Assembly: GCA_963666705.2 (NCBI GenBank)
Contig: CAXXKO010000029.1
Coordinates: 248,001-312,000 of the forward strand
DNA from: G963666705 sp963666705
GTDB taxonomy: Bacteria; Pseudomonadota; Alphaproteobacteria; CADEGL01
Reading direction: 5' to 3'
DNA length: 64,000 nt
Positions 1 to 8,359 of the stretch are shown piece after piece. The notes under the pieces are model-generated. The model saw nothing but the letters and a program-made list of their open reading frames with translations. It did no database searches and was not told the DNA's origin. Within the stretch, counting starts at the first letter, position 1. The number at the start of each line of letters is the position of its first letter. Both the position numbers and the translations under genes were made by a program.

Positions 1-716
1 CTTGGATCTGCGCGGCAATATCCCAACTTTCATCCATATCAGCGACGGCCGATGGCACGACGTGAGGGTGCTCGACGAGCTGGTCCCCGAGCCCGGCGCC
101 TTCTACGTCCTGGACCGCGGATACATCCATTTCGCCCGCCTCCATCGCCTGAGCCAGGGCGCCGCCTTCTTCGTCGTCCGGGCACGGGCCAAGTTCCAGT
201 TCCGCAGGATCGCGTCCCGCGCAATCGACAAGACCACCGGCCTGCGCTGCGACCAGACCATCCGCACCGCCGGCCAGCACACCGCCACCGACTACCCGGA
301 CAGGCTCCGCCGCGTCCGATACCGCGACCCCGAGAGCGGCAAGGCCTTCACCTTCCTGACCAACAACTTCACCCTGCCGGCGCTGACCATCGCCCAGCTC
401 TACAAATGCCGCTGGCAGGTCGAGCTGTTCTTCAAATGGATCAAGCAGCACCTGCGCATCAAGCGCTTCTACGGCACCTCCGAGAACGCCGTCAAATCCC
501 AGATCTGGATCGCCGTCTCCGTCTATGTGTTGATCGCCATCGTCAAGAAGCGCTTGGCTATCAACGCCAGCCTCTACACAATCCTCCAGGTCCTCAGCCT
601 CACCGTCTTCGAAAAAACACCGCTCCTTCAATTGCTTACAAATCCAGAAACCACGACACCAATCCACCCCCATGCTAACCAATTGAATCTATTTGACTAT
701 TAACCGGACACTAGTG
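1..716 (+). mobile_element. IS4-family insertion sequence, right part, cut by the window edge
   Basis: Every base from 1 to 716 corresponds to 21062-21777 of the complete copy further right, so this is the same element. The right terminal inverted repeat ends at 716 and reads ttaaccggacactagtg. The left end lies outside the window, so the target duplication cannot be checked; the right-hand copy would be the 9 bases from 717. The insertion cuts into the reading frame that continues at 719. The two copies look identical, which implies recent transposition. Confidence 0.93.
2..703 (+). CDS. IS4-family transposase, C-terminal part (partial)
   Basis: This is the last 233 residues of a DDE transposase of the IS4 family; the start codon is off the window. 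The visible part contains a DRGY motif (second catalytic Asp) and the Y-x2-R-W-Q-V-E-L-F-F-K-W segment that carries the catalytic Glu in IS4-type enzymes. The translation matches the C-terminal part of the intact transposase at 20595-21764. It is probably complete and active in the genome, since nothing in the visible part is broken. Translation starts upstream of base 1, so the first in-window Met is not the start. Confidence 0.92.
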   Translation: MDLRGNIPTFIHISDGRWHDVRVLDELVPEPGAFYVLDRGYIHFARLHRLSQGAAFFVVRARAKFQFRRIASRAIDKTTGLRCDQTIRTAGQHTATDYPDRLRRVRYRDPESGKAFTFLTNNFTLPALTIAQLYKCRWQVELFFKWIKQHLRIKRFYGTSENAVKSQIWIAVSVYVLIAIVKKRLAINASLYTILQVLSLTVFEKTPLLQLLTNPETTTPIHPHANQLNLFDY

Positions 717-718
717 GC

Positions 719-952
719 CGGCGGCTTCAACTGAAGCCCGAGGAACTCAGGCCCTTCCTGCGCGATTTCCGACGGTCGAAGAAGGCCGAGCGTGCGTACA
801 GCCACCTCATCGGCGTGATCGAGGAGGTGCCGATCGATCAGCTCCATACCCTCGTTATCGACGGCGAGGCGAGCTTCCGCTCGCTCGGCCGGATCGCCGC
901 GTTTGTCGAAGGCGAGGGCGAGACCGTCGAGTGGATTCGTGGCAACATCTGA
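719..952 (+). pseudogene. 3-prime remnant of a gene cut by the IS4 insertion; possible antitoxin
   Basis: An open frame runs from the IS4 right end to a TGA at 950-952 and encodes about 77 residues (starting RRLQLKPEEL, ending WIRGNI). It has no start of its own, because the 5-prime part was displaced by the insertion. It overlaps the next gene by about 14 bases, which is the arrangement expected for an antitoxin-toxin operon (AbiEi/AbiEii type). I do not recognise the peptide itself, so the antitoxin idea rests only on position. The upstream part of the gene may lie on the other side of the IS, outside this window. Confidence 0.5.
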
Positions 953-1586
953 GCCACCCCGATGGCCGGGGCTATTGGCGATGGCGCTGTCGGCGCTCGA
1001 TACCCTGCCGCCTGGAATCGCGTGGTCGTGGGGCGGGGGGACGGCGCTCGCCATGCATCTGGCCCACCGGGTCAGCGACGATATCGACATCTTCTTCACG
1101 GACGCGCACGCCCTGCGGCTCCTCTCGCCCCAGCGGAACCGGGCGGTGAAGGCGATCACGGGCAAGTGGCAGGATCCCGGGCACACCATCAAGCTCGAAT
1201 GTGAGGAGGGCGAGATCGACTTCATCGTCGCTCGCCAATTCACTGACCATCCGACCGATCCGGTCGAGATCGAAGGCCGGTCGATATCGCTCGAGACTCC
1301 AGCCGAGGTGCTCGCCAAGAAGCTCCACTATCGTGGCTCGCGGGCGATCGCACGGGATGTGTTCGATATGGCGGCCGCCCTCGAGGCGGTGCCCGATCAG
1401 GTGCGGTTGGCGGTAAGGGCGACACCGGACGGCGCGCGCCGTGCCGCCGACAGCATGCGCCGCCGCACGGCACGGATAATCCGCGAGCTTTCGGGCGCCG
1501 TGCGGCCGACCGTGGAGGGCGAGGCGCTGCTCAGTCTCGATCCGCTGGCGCTGGCGGCCGCTCTAGAGAATATGGCCGGCAATTGA
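939..1586 (+). CDS. AbiEii/AbiGii-like nucleotidyltransferase toxin
   Basis: The product belongs to the nucleotidyltransferase AbiEii/AbiGii toxin group. It has the diagnostic GGTALAMHL segment followed by HRVSDDIDIFF, in which the two Asp residues of the DID motif bind metal. Family members are toxins of type IV toxin-antitoxin/phage-defence pairs, and some transfer nucleotides to tRNA. The start is uncertain: GTG at 939 is used here, TTG at 903 gives 227 residues, and ATG at 981 is also possible. The gene overlaps the stop of the truncated upstream gene, so translation was probably coupled. If that gene was the antitoxin, the toxin is now an orphan and may be silent or inactive. Confidence 0.75.
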   Translation: MATSEPPRWPGLLAMALSALDTLPPGIAWSWGGGTALAMHLAHRVSDDIDIFFTDAHALRLLSPQRNRAVKAITGKWQDPGHTIKLECEEGEIDFIVARQFTDHPTDPVEIEGRSISLETPAEVLAKKLHYRGSRAIARDVFDMAAALEAVPDQVRLAVRATPDGARRAADSMRRRTARIIRELSGAVRPTVEGEALLSLDPLALAAALENMAGN

Positions 1587-1639
1587 GGCGGCGTAAGCGA
1601 AAGGCCGCCGGAATTCATACCGACGGCCCTTCCTCGAAT

Positions 1640-1715
1640 TGGCTCCCCGGGCCGGACTCGAACCAGCGACAAGGCGGTTAACAGCCGCCTGCTCTACCAA
1701 CTGAGCTACCGGGGA
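1640..1715 (-). tRNA. tRNA-Asn (GTT anticodon)
   Basis: On the minus strand a full cloverleaf can be folded. The acceptor stem TCCCCGG pairs with CCGGGGA, the D-arm contains AGCTCAGTTGGTAGAGC, the anticodon loop CTGTTAA has anticodon GTT, the T-arm contains GGTTCGAGTCC, and a G discriminator is followed by an encoded CCA end. It converges with the AbiEii-like gene. tRNA genes are common integration sites, but no duplicated 3-prime end is visible nearby. Confidence 0.97.
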
Positions 1716-1904
1716 TCAGAGCGCCCGCATTCAGCTCGCGTGACGGTGCCCGGAACCTAGGAAATGGGATTCAACCGGTCAAGGGTTAACGTATCCTTTA
1801 TCGGCGAATGACGGTCGTCGGAATTCTCGGCTTGCCAGCCACGCGGGCGTCGGCACAATGCGCTGCGAATTCGCGGGATGGAATGGAGACGGCGGTATGG
1901 GCGC

Positions 1905-3962
1905 ATGAGCAAGGTGGTGGGCGTGGATGTGGGGGGGACCTTCACCGACCTCATCCTGATCGACGAGGCGGACGGCACCATCCATGTCGCCAAGGTGCCG
2001 ACGACGCCCGAGAACCAGGCGTTTGGCGTCCTCGCCGGGATCGAGGGCACGGGCGTGGATTTCGGCGCCATCGATTCGATCGTGCACGGGACCACGGCGA
2101 CGACCAACGCCCTGCTCGAGCGCAAGATCAGCCGGGTCGGCCTCATCACCACGCGCGGCTTCCGCGACGTGCTGGAGCTCGGCCGCCGCACCCGGCCGCT
2201 CTCCTACGGCATGACGGGCACCTTCCGGCCCCTGATCCCGCGCGACTTGCGCCTCGAGGTGGACGAGCGCATGGATGCGGAGGGCGGGGTCGTCACCGCG
2301 CTCGACGAAGCCGGGGTCGAGGCGGCGGCCCGGTTGCTGCTGGAGCAGGGCTGTGAGGCGCTGGTGGTCCATTTCTTCAATGCCTACGCCAACCAGGCGC
2401 ACGAGCACCGGGCCGCCGAGATCGCGCGCGGCGTCTGGCCCAACCGCTACGTCACCGCGGCGAGCGACATCCTGGCCCAGTTCCGGGAATACGAGCGCGG
2501 CGTGACGGGGGCGGTCAATGCCGCCATCCAGCCGGTCCTCGACCGCTATATCGGGCGCATGCGCGAGGAGCTTGCCGGGCGCGGCTATCGCCACGATCTC
2601 CTCCTCATGCAGGGCAACGGCGGCACCGTCTCCTCGACGATCGTCGCCGAGCGGGCCGTCCACACGGTGCTGTCCGGCCCGGCCGCGGGGGTCAAGGCGG
2701 CCGCCTATACTGCGGCCGCCGCCGGCTTCCCCAACGTCGTCACCTACGACATGGGCGGGACGAGCTGCGACGTGGCGCTGATCCGCGATGGCGTGCCCCA
2801 GGTGACGGCCGAGTTCGAGCTCGAATACGCCATGCCCATCCACGTGCCCATGGTGGATATCCACACCATCGGCGCGGGCGGCGGCTCGATCGCCCATATC
2901 GACGACGCCGGCATCCTCCAAGTCGGGCCGGAGAGCGCCGGGGCCAGCCCGGGCCCGGTATGCTGCGGCCGGGGCGGGACGCGGCCGACCATCACCGACG
3001 CGAACCTGATCCTCGGCCGGCTCAATCCAGCGGGCCTCCTCGCGGTCGACGCGCCGGTCCCGGTCGAGGACGTGAAGCGCGCGATCGAGCGCGAGATCGG
3101 GCGCGAGCTCGGCATGGATGCCGAGGCGGCCGCGGCCGCCATCATCCGCATCGCCGACAACCGCATGGCCGGCGCCTTGCGCATGGTCTCCCTGAGCCGT
3201 GGGCACGACCCGCGCGACTTCGCCCTCTTCGCGTTCGGCGGGGCCGGGCCGCTCCACGCCGCGCCCCTCGCGCGCGAGCTCGCCATCCCCACGGTGCTGG
3301 TGCCGGCGCGGCCCGGCATCACCAGCGCGCTCGGCTGCCTCGCCGCCGATGTGCGCCACGACTACGTGCGCACGGTCAACCGCCCAGTGGGCCAGGTCGA
3401 TCCGGCGGAGGCCCGCGCCATCCTCGCCGAGCAGGTCGAGGAGGGCCGGCGCACCATCGCGCGCGAGGGCATCGAGATCGAGGGCATCGAGGTGATCCAT
3501 GAGGCCGATATGCAGTTCCGGGGGCAAAGCCACATGCTCAAGTTCCCGCTTGCCAGCGCCGAGGTCTCGCGAGAGGCCCTGCAAAGCGCCTTCGAGGAGG
3601 CCTACTGGAACCGGTTCGAGGTCCGCCTGCCCGAGGTGCGGGCCGTGCTCGTCAACCTGCGCACGGCGGTGATCGGGCGGCGCGGGGATATCTCGCTTGC
3701 CGCCCTCGTCGACGGCGCCGGGCGGGCCGACTCCCTCGATGGCGCCCAGACCGCGACCCGCGACGTCTGGTTCGAGGAGGGCTGGCGCGAGACGCCTGTC
3801 TATGCCCGCGACCGGCTGCCCGCGGGCGCGTCCTTCGCCGGCCCCGCGATCGTCGAGCAGCTCGACACGACCACGGTCGTGGAACCCGGAAACGCGGTCG
3901 CGATGGACGCAATCGGCAACCTCGTCATCACCGTGCCACAGCGCGAGAGGACCGGCGCATGA
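1905..3962 (+). CDS. hyuA: Hydantoinase/oxoprolinase subunit A (HyuA family)
   Basis: This 685-residue protein is of normal length for the N-methylhydantoinase A / 5-oxoprolinase alpha family, which uses ATP to open cyclic amides such as hydantoins or oxoproline. The actin-like ATPase fold is shown by the N-terminal VGVDVGGTFTDLI phosphate loop, the HGTTATTNALLERK segment and the later YDMGGTSCDVALI motif. The start at 1905 is chosen because the family begins a few residues before the glycine-rich loop; an in-frame ATG at 1878 adds nine atypical residues. The stop overlaps the start of hyuB by ATGA, so the two subunits are translationally coupled. The substrate cannot be read from the sequence. 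Confidence 0.93.
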   Translation: MSKVVGVDVGGTFTDLILIDEADGTIHVAKVPTTPENQAFGVLAGIEGTGVDFGAIDSIVHGTTATTNALLERKISRVGLITTRGFRDVLELGRRTRPLSYGMTGTFRPLIPRDLRLEVDERMDAEGGVVTALDEAGVEAAARLLLEQGCEALVVHFFNAYANQAHEHRAAEIARGVWPNRYVTAASDILAQFREYERGVTGAVNAAIQPVLDRYIGRMREELAGRGYRHDLLLMQGNGGTVSSTIVAERAVHTVLSGPAAGVKAAAYTAAAAGFPNVVTYDMGGTSCDVALIRDGVPQVTAEFELEYAMPIHVPMVDIHTIGAGGGSIAHIDDAGILQVGPESAGASPGPVCCGRGGTRPTITDANLILGRLNPAGLLAVDAPVPVEDVKRAIEREIGRELGMDAEAAAAAIIRIADNRMAGALRMVSLSRGHDPRDFALFAFGGAGPLHAAPLARELAIPTVLVPARPGITSALGCLAADVRHDYVRTVNRPVGQVDPAEARAILAEQVEEGRRTIAREGIEIEGIEVIHEADMQFRGQSHMLKFPLASAEVSREALQSAFEEAYWNRFEVRLPEVRAVLVNLRTAVIGRRGDISLAALVDGAGRADSLDGAQTATRDVWFEEGWRETPVYARDRLPAGASFAGPAIVEQLDTTTVVEPGNAVAMDAIGNLVITVPQRERTGA

Positions 3963-5710
3963 GCATCAATATCGACCCCGTGACATTGGCCGTGATCCAG
4001 AACGGCCTGGTCCAGGTGTGCAACGAGATGGACCTTGCGTTCCAGCGCTCGGCCTTCAGCCCCGTGATCTCGGAGGCCTACGACCGCTCCGACGGCATCT
4101 ATCACCGCGACAATGGCGAGCTGATCGCCCAGGGCGACCTCGGCCTGCCCATTTTCATGGGCACCATGCAGTACGGCACCGAGGCGGTGATCGAGCGCGT
4201 CAAGGACGTCCGCCCGGGCGACGTGATCATGGCCAACGACCCGTATCTGGGCGGCACGCACCTCATGGACGTGCGCTTCTACCGGCCCTTCTTCCATGAG
4301 GGCGAGCTGTTCTGCTGGCTCGCCAACACCGGCCATTGGCGCGATACCGGCGGCTCGGTGCCGGGCGGATTCTCGGCCAACGCCACGGAGGTGGAGCAGG
4401 AGGGGCTGCGCCTGCCGCCCGTGAAGCTCTTCAAGGAGGGGGTGATGGACGAGGAGATCCTGTCCATCCTCCTCTCGAACATCCGCGTCGCCGACGAGAC
4501 CGTCGGCGACGTGAAGGCCCAGGCCGCGGCGCTCAGCATCGGTGAGAAGCGCCTGACCGAGCTCATCGAGCGCTACGGCCGCGACCTGGTGGAGGCTTGC
4601 ATCGACGAGCTGAAAGCCCGCGCCGCGCGCCAGATGCGTGCCAAGATCGCCCAGATCCCCGATGGCGAGTATGCGGGCGAAGCATTCCTCGATTCGGACG
4701 GCGTGGTCAACGAGCCCTTGCGGGTCGCTATGAAGATTCGCATAGAAGACACTGAAATGTATGTCGATATGTCGGAGTCGAGCCCGCCCTGCATGGGACC
4801 AATGAACTGCGTCATCGCGACCACGCGCTCGGCCGTCTTCATCGCCATGAAGCACATCTTCCCCGACGTGCCGCTCAACGCCGGCACCTTCGAGCCCATC
4901 CACATCACCGACCCCGAAGGCACCTTCCTCTACGCCCACTACCCGAGGCCCGTCTCGGGCTGTGCGGCGGAGGTGAGCCAGCGCATTTGCGAGGCCGTCT
5001 TCGTGACCCTGGTGAACGCCATCCCCGGCAAGCTGTTCGCCGCGCCCGCGGGCACCAGCGGCAACTTCGCCCTGGGCGGCACGGACGAGCGGTATGGCAA
5101 GAGCTTCGTCATGTACGTGTTCTCGGGCGGCGGCTACGGCGGCTGGGACGGCGGCGACGGCATCACCAACGGCTGCTCCACCATCGGCATCTCCAAGACC
5201 CAGCCGCTCGAGGTGATGGAGCAGTTCTATCCCATCCTTTTCGAGGAATATTCCCTGCGCGAAGGCTCGGGCGGGGCCGGCCGCCACCGGGGTGGCTTCG
5301 GCGTCAACTATCAGGTGCGTATCCGGGGCGGCCGGGCCATCGCCTCCTTCGTCATGGACCACGGGCGCACGGGGCCGCAGGGCGTGCTGGGCGGCGCCGA
5401 CGGCGCGCCCAACGACATCGTGGTCCATCGCGGCGACGACGCGCCCTTCCGCCTGCCCCACTTCTCGAAGGACCAGGGGATCCATGTGAAGGGCGGCGAC
5501 ATGATCCGGGTCTCGACCCCGGGCGGGGGCGGCTACGGCGACCCGCTGGAGCGGGTGCCCGAGGCCGTCGGGCGGGACGTGTCCCTCGGCTACTACACGG
5601 CCGCCGCCGCCGCGTCGCTCTTCGGCGTAGTCGTCGATCCCGCGACCTTCACGGTCGATGGGGCGGCCACCGATGCGGCCCGGGCACGCCTGCGCACGGT
5701 CGGAGCTTGA
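3959..5710 (+). CDS. hyuB: Hydantoinase/oxoprolinase subunit B (HyuB family)
   Basis: This 583-residue protein is the partner of HyuA in ATP-dependent cyclic-amide hydrolysis. Family features are the N-terminal DPVTLAVIQNGLVQVCNEMD region, the NDPYLGGTHLMDV motif near residue 95, the glycine-rich GGGYGGWDGGDG stretch near residue 390, and the C-terminal STPGGGGYGDP motif. The first ATG overlaps the hyuA stop (ATGA). A decarboxylase pseudogene follows after 59 bases and a ureohydrolase after that, suggesting one catabolic operon for a nitrogen-rich cyclic substrate. That link is inferred from position only. Confidence 0.93.
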   Translation: MSINIDPVTLAVIQNGLVQVCNEMDLAFQRSAFSPVISEAYDRSDGIYHRDNGELIAQGDLGLPIFMGTMQYGTEAVIERVKDVRPGDVIMANDPYLGGTHLMDVRFYRPFFHEGELFCWLANTGHWRDTGGSVPGGFSANATEVEQEGLRLPPVKLFKEGVMDEEILSILLSNIRVADETVGDVKAQAAALSIGEKRLTELIERYGRDLVEACIDELKARAARQMRAKIAQIPDGEYAGEAFLDSDGVVNEPLRVAMKIRIEDTEMYVDMSESSPPCMGPMNCVIATTRSAVFIAMKHIFPDVPLNAGTFEPIHITDPEGTFLYAHYPRPVSGCAAEVSQRICEAVFVTLVNAIPGKLFAAPAGTSGNFALGGTDERYGKSFVMYVFSGGGYGGWDGGDGITNGCSTIGISKTQPLEVMEQFYPILFEEYSLREGSGGAGRHRGGFGVNYQVRIRGGRAIASFVMDHGRTGPQGVLGGADGAPNDIVVHRGDDAPFRLPHFSKDQGIHVKGGDMIRVSTPGGGGYGDPLERVPEAVGRDVSLGYYTAAAAASLFGVVVDPATFTVDGAATDAARARLRTVGA

Positions 5711-5769
5711 TCGCTTGATTCTTGAGAAAGACGGGATAAGACACTGAAATACATGCGGAAGGCGAAGCC

Positions 5770-7042
5770 ATGAGCAACGTGTTTCCAAAGGCGGGCCTGC
5801 CCCGGGAAGACCTCCTGGCCACCATGGCGAAGGTGCGCGAGGACGATCCCAAGTGGCGCGAAGGGCGCATGATCAGCTCGGTCTACTTCGTCTCCGACGA
5901 GCTCATGGACCTCACGCGCGAGGCCTACGGCGCCTTTATCCTCGAGAACGCCCTCTACAGCGGCGAGCACGCGCGCCGGCGCAAGGTGGGCTTCGCCACG
6001 CTCACCATGTTCGAGGAAGAGGTCATCGCCATGGCCCTCGAGATTCTGAATGCACCCCCCGGCGCCGGCGGCAACACCACGAGCGGGGGGACCGAGAGCA
6101 TCATCCTCGCGGTCAAGGCGGCGCGCGATTGGGCGCGTGAGCATAGGCGCGTCCCCGGCACGCCCGAGCTCGTCATCCCGCGCACCGCCCACCCGGCCTT
6201 CAACAAGGCCGCCGCCTACATGGACCTCTGCGTCAAGCGCATCCCGCAGGGGCCCGATTTCCGCGCCGACGTGGCGGCCATGGACGCGGCCGTCACCGAG
6301 AACACAATCCTGATGGTGGGCTCCGCCCCCTGCTATCCCTTCGGCGTCATCGACCCCATCACCGAGCTGGCCGCCGTGGCCAAGAACCATGGCGTCTGGC
6401 TCCACGTCGATGCCTGCGTCGGCGGCTATCAGGCCAACTTCGCGCGCCAGCTCGGCTATCCGGTGCCCGCCCATGACCTCGGCGTCGACGGCGTCTGGTC
6501 GATCTCGGCCGACCTGCACAAGTACGGCTTCACCGCCAAGGGGCTGTCGACGGTCCTCTACCGCGACGCGGCGCTCAAGGACTTTGCCACCTTCACCTTC
6601 GACGACTGGCCCTACGGCACCTATTCGACGCCGACGGTAGGCGGCTCGCGCACCGGCGGCGCCCAGGCCGCCGCCTGGGCGGTCATGAAGTATCTCGGCG
6701 AGGACGGGTATCTGGATGCCGTGCGCACCATCTATGGAGACGCGCGCGCGCCTCATGGACGGGGTCGAGGACATCGACGGCCTCTGTGTCCGCGGCAAGC
6801 CCCATATCGGCCTCATGAGCATCGGCTCGGACGAGCTCGACATCCATGCCGTGGCCGACGCCATGCTGGGCCGGGGCTGGATCACCGGCCGGGGCAAGGA
6901 GCCGGATTCGATCCACCTGACCCTGAGTCCGGTCCACGCCGCCATCCACAATTCATTCCTCTCCGACCTCGTGGGCGCCGTGGCCGCCGTGCGCTCGGGC
7001 CAATTCACCGGCAGCGGCGAGGGGGCCGTTTATGTCGGCTGA
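5770..7042 (+). pseudogene. Group II PLP-dependent decarboxylase / sphingosine-1-phosphate lyase-like, frameshifted
   Basis: The first frame (5770 to about 6735) encodes a fold-type I PLP enzyme of the group II decarboxylase / S1P-lyase type. Visible features are GGNTTSGGTESI, the VDACVGGY Asp, and SADLHKYG with the PLP lysine at about residue 251. At about 6731-6735 the homology jumps by one base into a second frame that continues (ETRARLMDGVEDIDG) and ends at 7042 after a normal C-terminal region (SIHLTLSPVHA). One extra base near 6731-6733 (acc atc t atg gag) explains the shift. Without repair the protein would be misread after about residue 322. It is either a recent pseudogene or an assembly error, as the rest is undamaged. 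Confidence 0.8.
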
Positions 7043-7202
7043 TATATTCCGCCCGACCTTTCGCTCGGCCGCTGAGCGAAGGCAACATGCTGAATCGAAG
7101 GTGGCTTGAAGGTCCGCTCACACATTTCGCCCACGGGACGATCGATCGAGCCACCGTCCCGGAGCGATCCAGTGCCCGCGAATACACCAGGAGGAACCGC
7201 TC

Positions 7203-8186
7203 ATGGCGCTCGATATCCCCTACCTCGCCCCGAAGCCGGGCTGGGCCGTCCAGTCGGTGGTCGATCCCGCCTTCGCCAAGCTCGGCGGGCTGCTCGCCCC
7301 GCCCGAGGCGTTGAAGCCGGGCGGCTTCGCCTTCCTCGGCATCCCCTTCGAGGGCCTGACCATCAACGCCATCGGCGGCAAGGGCGGCCCGGACGGGCTG
7401 CGCGCCGCCCTCTCCACCCTGCGCCCCTACAGCGCCGACCTCGACATCGATTTCATCGAGACCAACGGCATGTCCGACCTGGGCGACGTTGACGTCGAAT
7501 ACCTCGATTACGACATCACCTTCGAGCGCACGGAGGCCATCTATGCCGAGATCATGAAGCGGGGCTGGATCCCGGTCGTCGCCGGTGGCAGCCACTCCAT
7601 CACCGAGGCCACCATGCGCGCCTTCTCGGAGTTCCACGACAAGAACATCGGCGTCGTCTGGTTCGACGGCCATCCCGACATCATGGACAACTACAAGGGC
7701 GACCGGCACTACTGCGGCTGTCCGCTGATGCGCCTCCTCGAGGGCGGGCACGTGAAGCCCAAGAACGTGGCCAGCCTGGGCCTGCGCGGCTTCGCCAACG
7801 CGGCCGGCGAGATCCGCAAGGGCCGCGACATGGGCCTCCACTTCTACACCATGGAGGAGTTCTACGATAAGGGCGTGAACCAGTGCATCGAGGAGGCCAT
7901 CGAGATCGCCACGGACGGCACTGACGCCTTCTACGTCACCTTCGACATCGACGCCATGGACCACACCTTCGCGCCGGCGACCCAGTATCCCGGCCCCGGC
8001 GGCTTCCAGCCCTTCGAGGTCATGCGCTTCGTGCGCCGCCTGGGCATGGCCGGTGCCGGCGCCTTCGACGTGACGGAGTACGCCCCCCTCATCGATACGA
8101 CGCGGAACACCGGCAACATCCTCGCCACCCTCATGTGCGAGTTCATGGCCGGCGCCGCCCACCACGGGCAGCAGAACGGGGGGTGA
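7203..8186 (+). CDS. Agmatinase/arginase-family ureohydrolase
   Basis: This 327-residue enzyme is of the ureohydrolase fold, which releases urea from guanidino compounds using a dinuclear Mn centre. The metal-binding motifs appear in order: GGSHSIT (usual GGDHS), WFDGHPD (usual DAHxD) and FDIDAMDHTFAP (usual DxDxxDP). The metal-binding His and Asp residues are kept, although the Asp before His is replaced by Ser and the Pro after the last Asp by His. A strong aggagg ribosome site lies 8 bases before the ATG. Position after hyuAB suggests a role in breakdown of a guanidino- or ureido-compound. Agmatine itself is not proven. Confidence 0.88.
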   Translation: MALDIPYLAPKPGWAVQSVVDPAFAKLGGLLAPPEALKPGGFAFLGIPFEGLTINAIGGKGGPDGLRAALSTLRPYSADLDIDFIETNGMSDLGDVDVEYLDYDITFERTEAIYAEIMKRGWIPVVAGGSHSITEATMRAFSEFHDKNIGVVWFDGHPDIMDNYKGDRHYCGCPLMRLLEGGHVKPKNVASLGLRGFANAAGEIRKGRDMGLHFYTMEEFYDKGVNQCIEEAIEIATDGTDAFYVTFDIDAMDHTFAPATQYPGPGGFQPFEVMRFVRRLGMAGAGAFDVTEYAPLIDTTRNTGNILATLMCEFMAGAAHHGQQNGG

Positions 8187-8271
8187 GGGGACCCGCGCTT
8201 CAAGGGGAGAGGTAGAGGGAGACTGCGGTTTCAGGTTTTCTCCACCCGATACCGAGCCGTCGGCCCTCATA

Positions 8272-8316
8272 CTTCGACAGGCTCAGCATGAGGGCCTCAC
8301 CCTGAGCCTGTCGAAG
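8272..8316. terminator. Bidirectional hairpin between convergent genes
   Basis: A perfect 15-bp stem pairs cttcgacaggctcag at 8272-8286 with ctgagcctgtcgaag at 8302-8316. It sits in the gap between the ureohydrolase gene and the convergent flavoprotein gene, so it most likely ends transcription from both sides. The stem sequence resembles palindromic repeats seen between genes in many proteobacteria. No clear T-run follows, so it could also protect mRNA ends. Confidence 0.6.
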
Positions 8317-8359
8317 GGTGAGGACCGACGAAGGGTGAGGGGCGATAGCCGCCGTCCGG

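Noticed and set aside
1640..1715. tRNA-Asn as attachment site for an integrated island
   Set aside because: No integrase gene and no second copy of the tRNA 3-prime end was found in the window.
1779..3584. 601-codon open frame on the minus strand
   Set aside because: It is antisense to hyuA, has repetitive Arg/Gly/Asp-rich composition and matches nothing; high GC content keeps the opposite frame open.
5692..7314. Long continuation of the first decarboxylase frame to 7314
   Set aside because: After about 6735 the frame gives Arg/Pro-rich sequence without homology, while the family sequence continues in the next frame; the extension is an artefact of the frameshift.
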